Part shown: piece after piece, positions 35,983-44,034 of the stretch
How positions within the stretch are numbered: the first letter of the stretch is position 1
Layout of the letters: each line of letters begins with the position of its first letter
Assembly (NCBI RefSeq): GCF_020873875.1
Contig: NZ_JAHWGU010000035.1
Span: forward strand, 27,457-91,456
Source: Actinoplanes sp. DH11
Lineage (GTDB): Bacteria > Actinomycetota > Actinomycetes > Mycobacteriales > Micromonosporaceae
DNA length: 64,000 bases
Direction: 5' to 3'
Made by a program: the position numbers and the translations under genes
Notes under the pieces: model-generated
Databases searched by the model: none
Seen by the model: only the letters and a program-made list of their open reading frames with translations
What the model was told of the DNA's origin: nothing

Positions 35983-38900
35983 GCGCGGCCGGGAAACCCC
36001 GGCTGCGGGCACTCACGATCGGGGTCGGCGAGTTCGGCGGCGCCCCGGAAGGGCCCGGCGACCGGGGACTGCCGTTCGCGCCGGTGCGGGCCGACGAGGT
36101 GGCCGGGGCGCTCGACGCGTACGGGTACGCCCGGCTCACCCTCGAACCCGGGACGGACCTGTCCGGTGACACGATCGCCGAGCTGATCCGGGGCGCCTGC
36201 GAGGGCCTGACCGCCGACGACCTGCTGATCGTGCACGTGGTCAGCCACGGCTACCTGAACGCCGGCGGCGCGCTGTGCATCCTCGGTCCGGACGGCGTGG
36301 AAGCCGGGTTCAACAACGTGGACGCGCTGCTCCAGCGGGTCGACAGCGATCCGCGGCTGCCGCGCACCCTGTTCCTGCTGGACCTCTGCGACGCCGGGAC
36401 CGTGACCCGGGCGCCGTGGCAGCTGACCGCGCTGCGCAACCGCCGGGCCTGGGTGATCGCGGCGTGCGACGCCAACGCGCGCGCCTTCGCGGGCCGGTTC
36501 AGCCGGGCCGTCGCCGGGGTGCTGGAGATGTTGCGCACGGGGACGGTGGACATCGGGCCGGCCACGCCGTTCATCCCGCTGCGCACCCTGGCCCGTGAGG
36601 TGCGCCGGGCGGTGGCCGAGCTGGCGGCCCGGGAGAACGGGCTGCCGCAGGAGGTCACCGCCAGCCTGGTGGACCTCGCCGACGACGAGGTGGAGCTGCC
36701 GTTCTTCCGCAACCCACGCTTCTCGCCGGCGCCGATCGTGCAGGCGCGGCCGCAGGTGGACAGCGGCATCGAGCCGTTCCTGGCCGACGTCGACGAGGCC
36801 CTTGACGCACAACACTTCATGACCAGGGCCTCCGGGTACGGCGGAGCCGCCGCCGGGTGCTTCAGCGGCCGCGACGACGAGCTGCAGATCCTGTCCGACT
36901 GGTTCGACGGCTACGACCCGGCCCGCCTGCGGGTCGTCACCGGCGGGCCCGGCGCCGGGAAGTCCGCGCTGGTCGGTGTCCTGGTGTGCGCGGCACACCC
37001 GGTGCTCAGCCCGGCCACCCGGCCGGTGTGGCGGCACGTGCAGCGGGTACCGCGCGTCCACAAGCGGTTCGCGGCCGTGCACGCCCGGCACCGGACCACG
37101 GCCGACGTCATCGCGTCGGTGACCGCGCAGCTCGGATCGCCGGCGGACAAGCCACTGATGGAGGCGTTGGCGGCCGGCACCGGTGAGCCGCCACTGGTGG
37201 TGATCGACGCCTTGGACGAGGCCGAGCAGCCGTCGTCGCTGGTCACCGAGTTGCTGCTGCCGCTGGCGACGACCGACCGGGCGGACGGCCGGCCGCTGTG
37301 CCGGCTGCTTGTCGCGATGCGGCCGTGGGAGCAGTTCGCGGAGCTGCTGGGGGAGGCTCAGTCAGCCGGCAGCCTGATCGACCTTGACGATGTGCCGGTG
37401 GAGCGGCTGGCCCGGGAGCTGGACCTCTATGTGGCCCGGCTGCTCTACGCTTTCCCGCCCTACGGCAAGCTGGCGTACGCCGCGGTCCGCGCCACGTTCG
37501 CCCAGGGCGTCGCGGAGACCCTGGCCGAGGCGGTGCCACGTCCGCCCGGCGCGTTCCTGGTCGCCGGGATGTACGCCCACCACCTGGTCACCGCGTACAA
37601 GCCGGTCGAGGACAGCGGGAAAGCCTGGGAGATCGCCCGCAAGGTGCCGCGCACGCTCGAGGACCTGCTGGAACTGGACCTGGCGGAACGCGCCGGCATC
37701 CGCTGGCTGCGGCCCGTCCTGGCGGCGCTCGCGCACGCCCGCGGTGAGGGCATGCCGGCTTCCGTCGTCGGCGCGGTTGCCGGTGCGCTGGTCGCCGGCC
37801 CCACCCTGCCCGGGCCGACCCGCGACGAGATCAACGACGTGCTGACCTCGGCCGGCCGATTCTACCTGCGGCAGGCCACCGACGTGGACGGCACCTCGCT
37901 CTACCGGCTTTTCCACCAGGGCCTCGCCGACTACCTGCGGCTTCAGCCCGGCCCCGGCGTACCGGACGCGAAGAACACGCCGGCGCATGTCCTGCGGGCG
38001 ATGCTCGGCCACGTGGACCCGGGCGGCTGGGGTGTGCGCCGCTGGGAGCTCGCCGAGCCCTATCTGCTGCGGCACGTGGTCGCGCATGCGCAGGAGGCCG
38101 GTGTGCTGGACGAGCTGCTGGAGGACGCCGAGTTCCTGGTGGCGGCGGATCCGGTGCAGCTGGCCGGGGCTGGCGTGGAGTGGCTGCGAGGTGTCGCCGA
38201 GGTGGGTGCGGCGGGCGACGACCGGCGTACCGACCTGGCGATCCTGGCCTCCGTGGCCGGTCGCGCCGATCTGGCCGACCGGTTGTCGCGGCGGCCGGAC
38301 GGCAGCGGCGTGCCGTGGAGTCCGACGTGGTCGGCGCGCCGTTGCGACGCGGACGGCAACGTCCTGCCGGTGTGTTTCGTGGATCTGGGTGAGGACGGCG
38401 CGGTCGGAGTCGCCTACGTCGGCGGGGAGGTCGAAGTGCGCTCCGTGGCGAGCGGCGAGACGCATACGACTGTCTCGACCGGGGTCACGCCCTACCACAT
38501 CGGGCTGGGCGTTCTCGCCGGCCGCCGCGTAGTGATAACCGGCCACGACGAGGCTGTGCTGTGGGATGCGGGCGACGGGTGCCGGCTCGCCTCGGCTCCA
38601 GTGCGCGCCTCCGACCACGAGTTGGGGCGTCTTTCAGCCGGATGGGGTGTCCGGCTGTCCAGGACGTTTGCGCCGAGGAACCGGTCGGCCCGTGCGGTCG
38701 TCCACGGGCGGCTGGTCGAGGTGGCACCCACCCCGGACGGCATCCGATTCGTTGACGAACCGCTGCGGGACGGCCCCGACCATGTGCAGTGCGCGACCGT
38801 CGAGGGAATTTCCTACGCCGTGCGGTACTCCTTCGACCGCAGTAGCACAGTGACGATCTGGAATCTGGAGACCGGGGCGCTGGTCAAGACACTCAGGTTC

Positions 38901-39968
38901 CCGGCGGGCTTTCTCGCGGTCTTCTTCAGTCCTGAGGGGAATCTGGTGGTGATGTTGCCCAGGGCGGTTGTCTGCCTGCGCGCCGAACCACCGTCCGTCC
39001 GGGTCCGCACGCGCACCGGGCCACCACAACGGGAGGCGCGCCCGGTCCCGGCGGTGGTCGACGCCACGAATGACATCGATGACACGATCGACGTGATTTT
39101 CGAGCAGTTCGCCACCGACGACACGGTGAAGCGGTTTCTCGGCCCGGATCCGCTGCCCGTTGAGACTCCGGCGGGGCAGTGGCGATCCCTTCACCTGGGG
39201 CTGCTCCGCCTCCCTGCCGAGGAGGCCGCGACCTGGCGGACGCTGTTGCACGAGTGTTACCCGCCGGAATGGAACGTGCCCGACGGGACCTGGCGCCGGG
39301 TGCCTGCGGCGGAGAGCGAACCGGTGATTCTGCTCCCCGCCTTCCACGGCATTCCCGGCGTGGTGGCCGGTCAGGACGCGCCACTGGACGCGACGGTGGA
39401 GGAGGCGCTCGGCCCGTGCGTGCTGGACGAGCTCGGCGTCGCCATCTCCGCCTCGAAGCTGTTGTGGCTGGTGGCCGAGGACAACCGGGTGCGCTATGTC
39501 CGCGACAACGTGCCAGTCCTCGTGTCCGGCATCCGGGAGGACGTGGTGGACGCGGTGCGCACCGCCCTGAGCGCTTATGCCGCCGGCGATGCCGATCGGG
39601 GCATCAAGCGGCTCGTTGCCGCTGCCGACCTGGCCGAAGTGCTGCTCGCTCTCCTGCACCGCCCGGTGGCAGCGCCGGACAGCTGGTGGGGCCGGGTGCG
39701 AACCGACGTGATGGCCTTCGTCCGGGACGTCGGCGTGCGCCACGAGCCGAACTTCGTCGTCGATGACATGCCGTTCTCCACCCTCTACCGGCAGCTGAAC
39801 CACGGTGAGACCGCTCACGACGTCGGCGTCACACCCGTGCACCCCGACGAAGCCGGCCGGATTCTGGCGCGTCTCCGGCCGGGGCTGCGCAAAGGCGGCC
39901 AGGCATACCGCCGGGGCCGGGTCCTCTACGCCCTCGGGGTCAGCGCCACCAGTCGTCCTGCGGGGTGA
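35979..39968 (+). CDS. Caspase-like protease/STAND NTPase, array gene 4
   Basis: A 1329-residue paralogue, the most divergent at DNA level. The dyad is His90 (VVSHGYL) and Cys137, here in LDLCDAGT, where Asp replaces the His that follows Cys in the other three. Walker A is GGPGAGKS at 322-329. The propeller-like region (VTIWNLETGALVKTLRF) and a C-terminal domain from about 1036 end in AYRRGRVLYALGV. The ATG at 35979 overlaps the gene 3 stop (ATGA); the frame stays open upstream to 35166, but that part is gene 3 sequence in another frame. Its last 29 bp overlap the nadE gene on the other strand, so its final residues (SATSRPAG) look like read-through into a resident gene. Confidence 0.88.
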   Translation: MSAAGKPRLRALTIGVGEFGGAPEGPGDRGLPFAPVRADEVAGALDAYGYARLTLEPGTDLSGDTIAELIRGACEGLTADDLLIVHVVSHGYLNAGGALCILGPDGVEAGFNNVDALLQRVDSDPRLPRTLFLLDLCDAGTVTRAPWQLTALRNRRAWVIAACDANARAFAGRFSRAVAGVLEMLRTGTVDIGPATPFIPLRTLAREVRRAVAELAARENGLPQEVTASLVDLADDEVELPFFRNPRFSPAPIVQARPQVDSGIEPFLADVDEALDAQHFMTRASGYGGAAAGCFSGRDDELQILSDWFDGYDPARLRVVTGGPGAGKSALVGVLVCAAHPVLSPATRPVWRHVQRVPRVHKRFAAVHARHRTTADVIASVTAQLGSPADKPLMEALAAGTGEPPLVVIDALDEAEQPSSLVTELLLPLATTDRADGRPLCRLLVAMRPWEQFAELLGEAQSAGSLIDLDDVPVERLARELDLYVARLLYAFPPYGKLAYAAVRATFAQGVAETLAEAVPRPPGAFLVAGMYAHHLVTAYKPVEDSGKAWEIARKVPRTLEDLLELDLAERAGIRWLRPVLAALAHARGEGMPASVVGAVAGALVAGPTLPGPTRDEINDVLTSAGRFYLRQATDVDGTSLYRLFHQGLADYLRLQPGPGVPDAKNTPAHVLRAMLGHVDPGGWGVRRWELAEPYLLRHVVAHAQEAGVLDELLEDAEFLVAADPVQLAGAGVEWLRGVAEVGAAGDDRRTDLAILASVAGRADLADRLSRRPDGSGVPWSPTWSARRCDADGNVLPVCFVDLGEDGAVGVAYVGGEVEVRSVASGETHTTVSTGVTPYHIGLGVLAGRRVVITGHDEAVLWDAGDGCRLASAPVRASDHELGRLSAGWGVRLSRTFAPRNRSARAVVHGRLVEVAPTPDGIRFVDEPLRDGPDHVQCATVEGISYAVRYSFDRSSTVTIWNLETGALVKTLRFPAGFLAVFFSPEGNLVVMLPRAVVCLRAEPPSVRVRTRTGPPQREARPVPAVVDATNDIDDTIDVIFEQFATDDTVKRFLGPDPLPVETPAGQWRSLHLGLLRLPAEEAATWRTLLHECYPPEWNVPDGTWRRVPAAESEPVILLPAFHGIPGVVAGQDAPLDATVEEALGPCVLDELGVAISASKLLWLVAEDNRVRYVRDNVPVLVSGIREDVVDAVRTALSAYAAGDADRGIKRLVAAADLAEVLLALLHRPVAAPDSWWGRVRTDVMAFVRDVGVRHEPNFVVDDMPFSTLYRQLNHGETAHDVGVTPVHPDEAGRILARLRPGLRKGGQAYRRGRVLYALGVSATSRPAG

Positions 39969-40761
39969 CCGGCACCGTGCGCTTGTGGCGCGTCCCCAGG
40001 AACAACCCCTCCACGCGCTCCGCCACCTGCGGCTTGACGTCCCTGCCCTCGAGGTAGTCGTCGATCTCGGCGTACGTGACGCCCAGCGCCACCTCGTCCG
40101 GCAGCGCCGGCCGGTCGTCCTCCAGGTCGGCGGTCGGCACCTTCTGCCAGCAGCTCTCCGGGGCGCCCAGTTCGCGCAGCAGGGCCGCGCCCTGCCGCTT
40201 GGTGAGGCCGGTCAGCGGGGTGATGTCGACGCCGCCGTCACCGTACTTGGTGAAGAAACCGGTCACCGCCTCCGCCGCGTGGTCGGTGCCGATCACGAGC
40301 ATGTTCAGCTGGCCGGCGATCGCGTACTGCAGGACCATCCGTTCCCGGGCCTTGATGTTGCCGCGGACGAAGTCCCGCAGCTCGCTGCCGAGCCCGGTGG
40401 CGGCCTCCGCCGACACCGCGTCCGAGCTCGGTTTCACGTTCACCGCGATGGACCGGTCCGGTTCGATGAAACCGAGGGCGACCTGGGCGTCCAGCTCGTC
40501 GGCCTGCACGCCGTAGGGGAGCCGCACCGCCACGAACGTGGCGTCGTGGCCCTCGTCCCGCAGCGACGCGCACGCCAGTTGCGCCAGTTTGCCGGCGAGG
40601 GTGCTGTCCTGCCCGCCGCTGATGCCCAGCACGTACCCGGTGGCCGGGGTGGATCGCAGGTAGTCCTTCAGGAAGTCGACCCGGGACCGGATCTCGTCCG
40701 CCGGGGAAATTGTCGCCTTGACGCCGAGCTCGGCGATGATCTGCTCACGGAGGTTCGCCAC
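39940..40761 (-). CDS. nadE: NH3-dependent NAD+ synthetase
   Basis: A 273-residue enzyme that amidates deamido-NAD+ to NAD+ with ammonia and ATP. The PP-loop ATP motif is GYVLGISGGQDSTLAGKLAQ; VGFIEPDRS-like and GNIKARERMVLQYAIAG segments, GTDHAAEAVTGFFTKYGDGG and ITPLTGLTKRQGAALLRELG follow in the order of E. coli NadE. There is no glutaminase domain. The 3' end overlaps the last caspase-like gene by 29 bp, convergent. It diverges from the LysR gene. Confidence 0.95.
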   Translation of the reverse strand: MANLREQIIAELGVKATISPADEIRSRVDFLKDYLRSTPATGYVLGISGGQDSTLAGKLAQLACASLRDEGHDATFVAVRLPYGVQADELDAQVALGFIEPDRSIAVNVKPSSDAVSAEAATGLGSELRDFVRGNIKARERMVLQYAIAGQLNMLVIGTDHAAEAVTGFFTKYGDGGVDITPLTGLTKRQGAALLRELGAPESCWQKVPTADLEDDRPALPDEVALGVTYAEIDDYLEGRDVKPQVAERVEGLFLGTRHKRTVPVTPQDDWWR

Positions 40762-40823
40762 GTCGGTACTCTAAGCGAACCTGTGCGGCCGCGCCGGACG
40801 AGCCGCCCGTACCCTCCGATGTT

Positions 40824-41762
40824 GTGACCTTGAGCCCCCGCATGCCGGACCTCTCCGCGCTGGAGGTCCTGGTCGCGGTGGCCCGGACCGGCAGCCTCAG
40901 CGCCGCCGCCCGTGATCTTGGACTCACCCAGCAGGCGGTGTCGGCGCGGCTTGCCGCGCTCGAGGCCCGCACCGGCGTACGCCTCGCGACCCGCACCCCG
41001 CGCGGTGCCCGGCTCACCGCGCAGGGCGGGGTCGTCGTCCAGTGGGCGGACCGGCTGCTGCAGACCGCCGCCGAGGTGGACGCCGGCCTGGCGGCGCTGC
41101 GGGAGGACAGCCGCAGCACGTTGCGGGTCAGCGCCAGCCTCACCGTGGCCGAGCACCTGCTGCCGGGCTGGCTGGTCGGTCTGCGGGCGGACGCGGAACG
41201 GCGCGGCGACACCCCGATCCGGGTGGTGCTGACCGCCACCAACAGCGACCACGTCATCGAGCAGGTGCGTGCCGGGCAGGCCGATCTGGGGTTCGTCGAG
41301 GGGCCGCGGCAGCCGCGGGGGCTGCGCAGCCGGGTCGTCGGGCACGACGAACTGGTGCTGGTGGCGCCGCCCGGGCATCCGTGGGCGGCCCGGCGGGCGC
41401 CGGTCACCCCGGCGGAACTGGCGGCCACCGCCATGGTCACCCGGGAGCCGGGCTCGGGGACCCGCGACTATCTCACGGCCGCGCTGGCGGCGGCTCTGGG
41501 CGAGGGCGTACGGCAGGAGCCTCCCGTCCTGGAGCTGTCCACCGCCGCGGCGGTGCGGGCCGCGGTCCTCGCCGGGGCGGCGCCGGCCGTGGTGAGCCGC
41601 CTCGCCGTCGCGGACGATCTTCGTGCGGGGCGGCTGAGACCCGTACCCCTGGAGGGTCTTCGTCTGGACCGTGACCTGCGCGCCGTCTGGACCGGGCCCC
41701 GGGTTCCACCGGCCGGTGCTCTGCGCGCACTGCTCGGCCACATCGGTGCGGCGAGCGCGTAG
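40824..41762 (+). CDS. LysR-family transcriptional regulator
   Basis: A 312-residue regulator from a GTG at 40824. The winged HTH is LSALEVLVAVARTGSLSAAA with LTQQAVSARLAALEARTGVRL. The effector domain has LRVSASLTVAEHLLPGWL, the QADLGFVEGP strand and DELVLVAPPGHPWA, a pattern of the CysB/CbbR-type group. The target and ligand are unknown. It diverges from nadE by 62 bp, so an operator could lie between them. Confidence 0.9.
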   Translation: MTLSPRMPDLSALEVLVAVARTGSLSAAARDLGLTQQAVSARLAALEARTGVRLATRTPRGARLTAQGGVVVQWADRLLQTAAEVDAGLAALREDSRSTLRVSASLTVAEHLLPGWLVGLRADAERRGDTPIRVVLTATNSDHVIEQVRAGQADLGFVEGPRQPRGLRSRVVGHDELVLVAPPGHPWAARRAPVTPAELAATAMVTREPGSGTRDYLTAALAAALGEGVRQEPPVLELSTAAAVRAAVLAGAAPAVVSRLAVADDLRAGRLRPVPLEGLRLDRDLRAVWTGPRVPPAGALRALLGHIGAASA

Positions 41763-41796
41763 GCTGGAGCGCGCGCCCCACGCGAAGAGGATCAGG

Positions 41797-42435
41797 ATGC
41801 CACTCACCCCAGCCGACATTCAGAACATGGCCTTCAAAGCGCCGCCGGCCGGCCGGCGCGGGTATGGCGAGGAAGAGGTCGACGCCTTCCTGGACGAGGT
41901 GGAACAGGAACTGTCCCGCCTCATCGAGGAGAACAGCACGCTGCGCGTGCGGGTCACCCGTCCGGAGGACGAGGTCAACGCCCTGCGGATGATGCTGCAG
42001 CAGCTGAGCGCCGACCGTGACCGCGCCGAGCAGCAGGCCCGCGACCTGCAGGCCGAGCTGGAGCGGGCCCGCGGTGCCACCGCCGCGGGCGCCCTCGCCG
42101 GCGGCGGGGACGAGCGCAACGTCCGGGTGCTGATGATGGCGCAGCGCACCGCCGACGACCACCTGCGCGAGGCGCGCGGCGAGGCCGACGGCCTGGTCGC
42201 CGACGCGCAGGCCAGGAGTGACGCGATGGTCGCCGACGCGCAGATCGCTGCCGAGCAGATCGAGGCGGCCGCGAAACGCGACCACGACGGCGCCCTCAGC
42301 CGGATCGTGGTGGAGCGGGCCGCCCTTCTCGAACAGATCGAGCAACTCGGGCAGCTGGCCACCACCTACCTGACGGCGCTGCGGGACCATGTCGGCCGGC
42401 AGCTGCGGGACGCGGAACAACCCGTCTACGACTGA
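41797..42435 (+). CDS. DivIVA-domain coiled-coil protein
   Basis: A 212-residue protein. MPLTPADIQNMAFKAPPAGR followed by GYGEEEVDAFLDEVEQEL is the DivIVA N-terminal motif, which binds curved membranes and then forms a parallel coiled coil. A second long coiled coil (ERNVRVLMMAQRTADDHLRE and onward) ends in an acidic tail. In actinomycetes such proteins mark growing cell poles; this is shorter than the essential Wag31-type and may be an accessory paralogue. AGAGG upstream supports the ATG at 41797. It converges on the acyl-CoA synthetase gene. Confidence 0.88.
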   Translation: MPLTPADIQNMAFKAPPAGRRGYGEEEVDAFLDEVEQELSRLIEENSTLRVRVTRPEDEVNALRMMLQQLSADRDRAEQQARDLQAELERARGATAAGALAGGGDERNVRVLMMAQRTADDHLREARGEADGLVADAQARSDAMVADAQIAAEQIEAAAKRDHDGALSRIVVERAALLEQIEQLGQLATTYLTALRDHVGRQLRDAEQPVYD

Positions 42436-42450
42436 CGCCCGCCGGCCGGG

Positions 42451-44034
42451 TCAGTCGGCAGGCAGGTCGCGGCGCAGCAGTTTGCCGGTCGGGTTGCGCG
42501 GAAGTTCGGGCAGGAACACCACGTCGCGGGGCACCTTGTAGCGGGCCAGCGAGCCCTTCACGTACTCCTTGATCTCGGCGGCGTCCAGGGTCGCCCCGTC
42601 GGCGGGGACGACGAAGGCGCGCAGCCGGGCCCCGAAGTCCGCGTCCGGTACGCCGATGACGGCGGCCTCGAGAATGTCCTCGCGGGCCGCGAGCAGGTTC
42701 TCCACCTCGACCGGGTAGACGTTCTCGCCGCCGGAGATGACCATGTCGTCGTCGCGGCCGTCGATGAACAGCAGACCCTCGGCGTCGAAGTGGCCCTGGT
42801 CGCCGGTGGACATGTAGCCGTCGATGATCTGCTTCTGCTGGCCGTCGGTGTACCCCTCGAAGGGGATGCCGGTCCGCACGAACACCCGCCCGACGGTGTC
42901 CGGCGCCGTGATCCGCTTGCCGGCGGCGTCGAAGAGCGCCACGTGTACGGTGACCGGCGGCTTCCCGACGGTGCCCGGCGCGCGACGGGCCTCGGCGGGC
43001 TGCGCGACAGTGGCCACGGCGACCTCGGTGGAGCCGTAGACGTTGTAGACCACCTCGCCGAACTGCTCGTGGAACCGTTTCGTCAGGTCGGGCGCGAGGG
43101 CGGAACCGGCGACGAAGACGCTGCGCAGCGACGACGTGTCGTACTTGCCGATCACGTCGGGCCCGAGGGCCAGGATCCGGGTCAGCATCGTCGGCACGGC
43201 GACGAGCATCTGCGCGCGGTGCTCGGCGATCGCCCGCAGGATCGCTTCGGCGTCGAAGCGGCGCAGCAGGATCGCGTGGTTCGCCAGGGACAGGCCGACC
43301 GTCCACGACCCGAACCCGGTGCTGTGGAACAGCGGCGACGCGAACACCGCGGCACCCTGGCGGGGGAACGGGATCCGGTCCGCGATCAGGGCGCTGGCCA
43401 GCGGCGACACCTTGGTACGCGGGGCGCCTTTGGGAAGTCCGGTGGTGCCGCTGGTCAGGATGATGAACCCGCCGGGCCGGTCGGGCAGCGGCAGCGGCGT
43501 GCGGGGCCGGCCGGCGCCGAGCTCCTCGATCGTGGTGGTGCCCGGCACCGAACCCCAGGTCAGGTACCGGGGGATGTCGACGGCCGAGGCCAGGTCGGCG
43601 AACTCGTCGTCGTGCAGCAGGACGCGTACCTTCTCCCGCGCCACCACCTCGGCGAGCTGCTGTTTCGCCAGGCCCGTGTTCATCAGCGCGAGCCGCAGCG
43701 TGGCCCGCGCGGTGGCGCTGATGGCCAGGATCAGGCCCCGGTGGTCGCGGGCGAGGACGCCCACGACGGACCGGTCCGGCAGGCCGAAACTCTTCAGGGC
43801 GTGCGCGAGGGCGTTGGACTGCGCGTCGAGTTCGCGGTAGGTCAGGGTGCCGTGTTCGTCGGTGAGCGCGGGGGCGTCCGGGTGTTCGGCGGCCGCCTTC
43901 ATGATCAGAGCGGCTTGCGGGCCCAGCCGGCCGTTGTTCGCGGCCATCCGGAGCAGCCGGTCCGGGCGCGCGAGGTTGACGATGCCGATCTGGTGCATCC
44001 GCAGGACGGCGTGCAGGTGCTCGAGCGTACTCAT
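42451..44034 (-). CDS. Acyl-CoA synthetase (AMP-forming)
   Basis: A 527-residue ANL-superfamily ligase that activates a carboxylic acid to its CoA thioester through an acyl-adenylate. The P-loop is FIILTSGTTGLPKGAPR; YNVYGSTEVAVA, the hinge region STGDQGHFDAEGLLFIDGRD, ISGGENVYPVEVENLL and the catalytic Lys in NPTGKLLRRDL follow. The start at 44034 (TGATG overlap with the upstream fusion gene, GGAAGGG 6 nt before it) is preferred over an ATG 15 nt upstream. It probably feeds substrate to the fusion protein made from the same transcript. Chain-length preference cannot be read from sequence. Confidence 0.92.
   Translation of the reverse strand: MSTLEHLHAVLRMHQIGIVNLARPDRLLRMAANNGRLGPQAALIMKAAAEHPDAPALTDEHGTLTYRELDAQSNALAHALKSFGLPDRSVVGVLARDHRGLILAISATARATLRLALMNTGLAKQQLAEVVAREKVRVLLHDDEFADLASAVDIPRYLTWGSVPGTTTIEELGAGRPRTPLPLPDRPGGFIILTSGTTGLPKGAPRTKVSPLASALIADRIPFPRQGAAVFASPLFHSTGFGSWTVGLSLANHAILLRRFDAEAILRAIAEHRAQMLVAVPTMLTRILALGPDVIGKYDTSSLRSVFVAGSALAPDLTKRFHEQFGEVVYNVYGSTEVAVATVAQPAEARRAPGTVGKPPVTVHVALFDAAGKRITAPDTVGRVFVRTGIPFEGYTDGQQKQIIDGYMSTGDQGHFDAEGLLFIDGRDDDMVISGGENVYPVEVENLLAAREDILEAAVIGVPDADFGARLRAFVVPADGATLDAAEIKEYVKGSLARYKVPRDVVFLPELPRNPTGKLLRRDLPAD

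Noticed and set aside
40000..40100. Link between NAD synthesis and the caspase array as one NAD-depletion system
   Set aside because: nadE is an ordinary housekeeping enzyme on the opposite strand; adjacency alone does not support a joint function.
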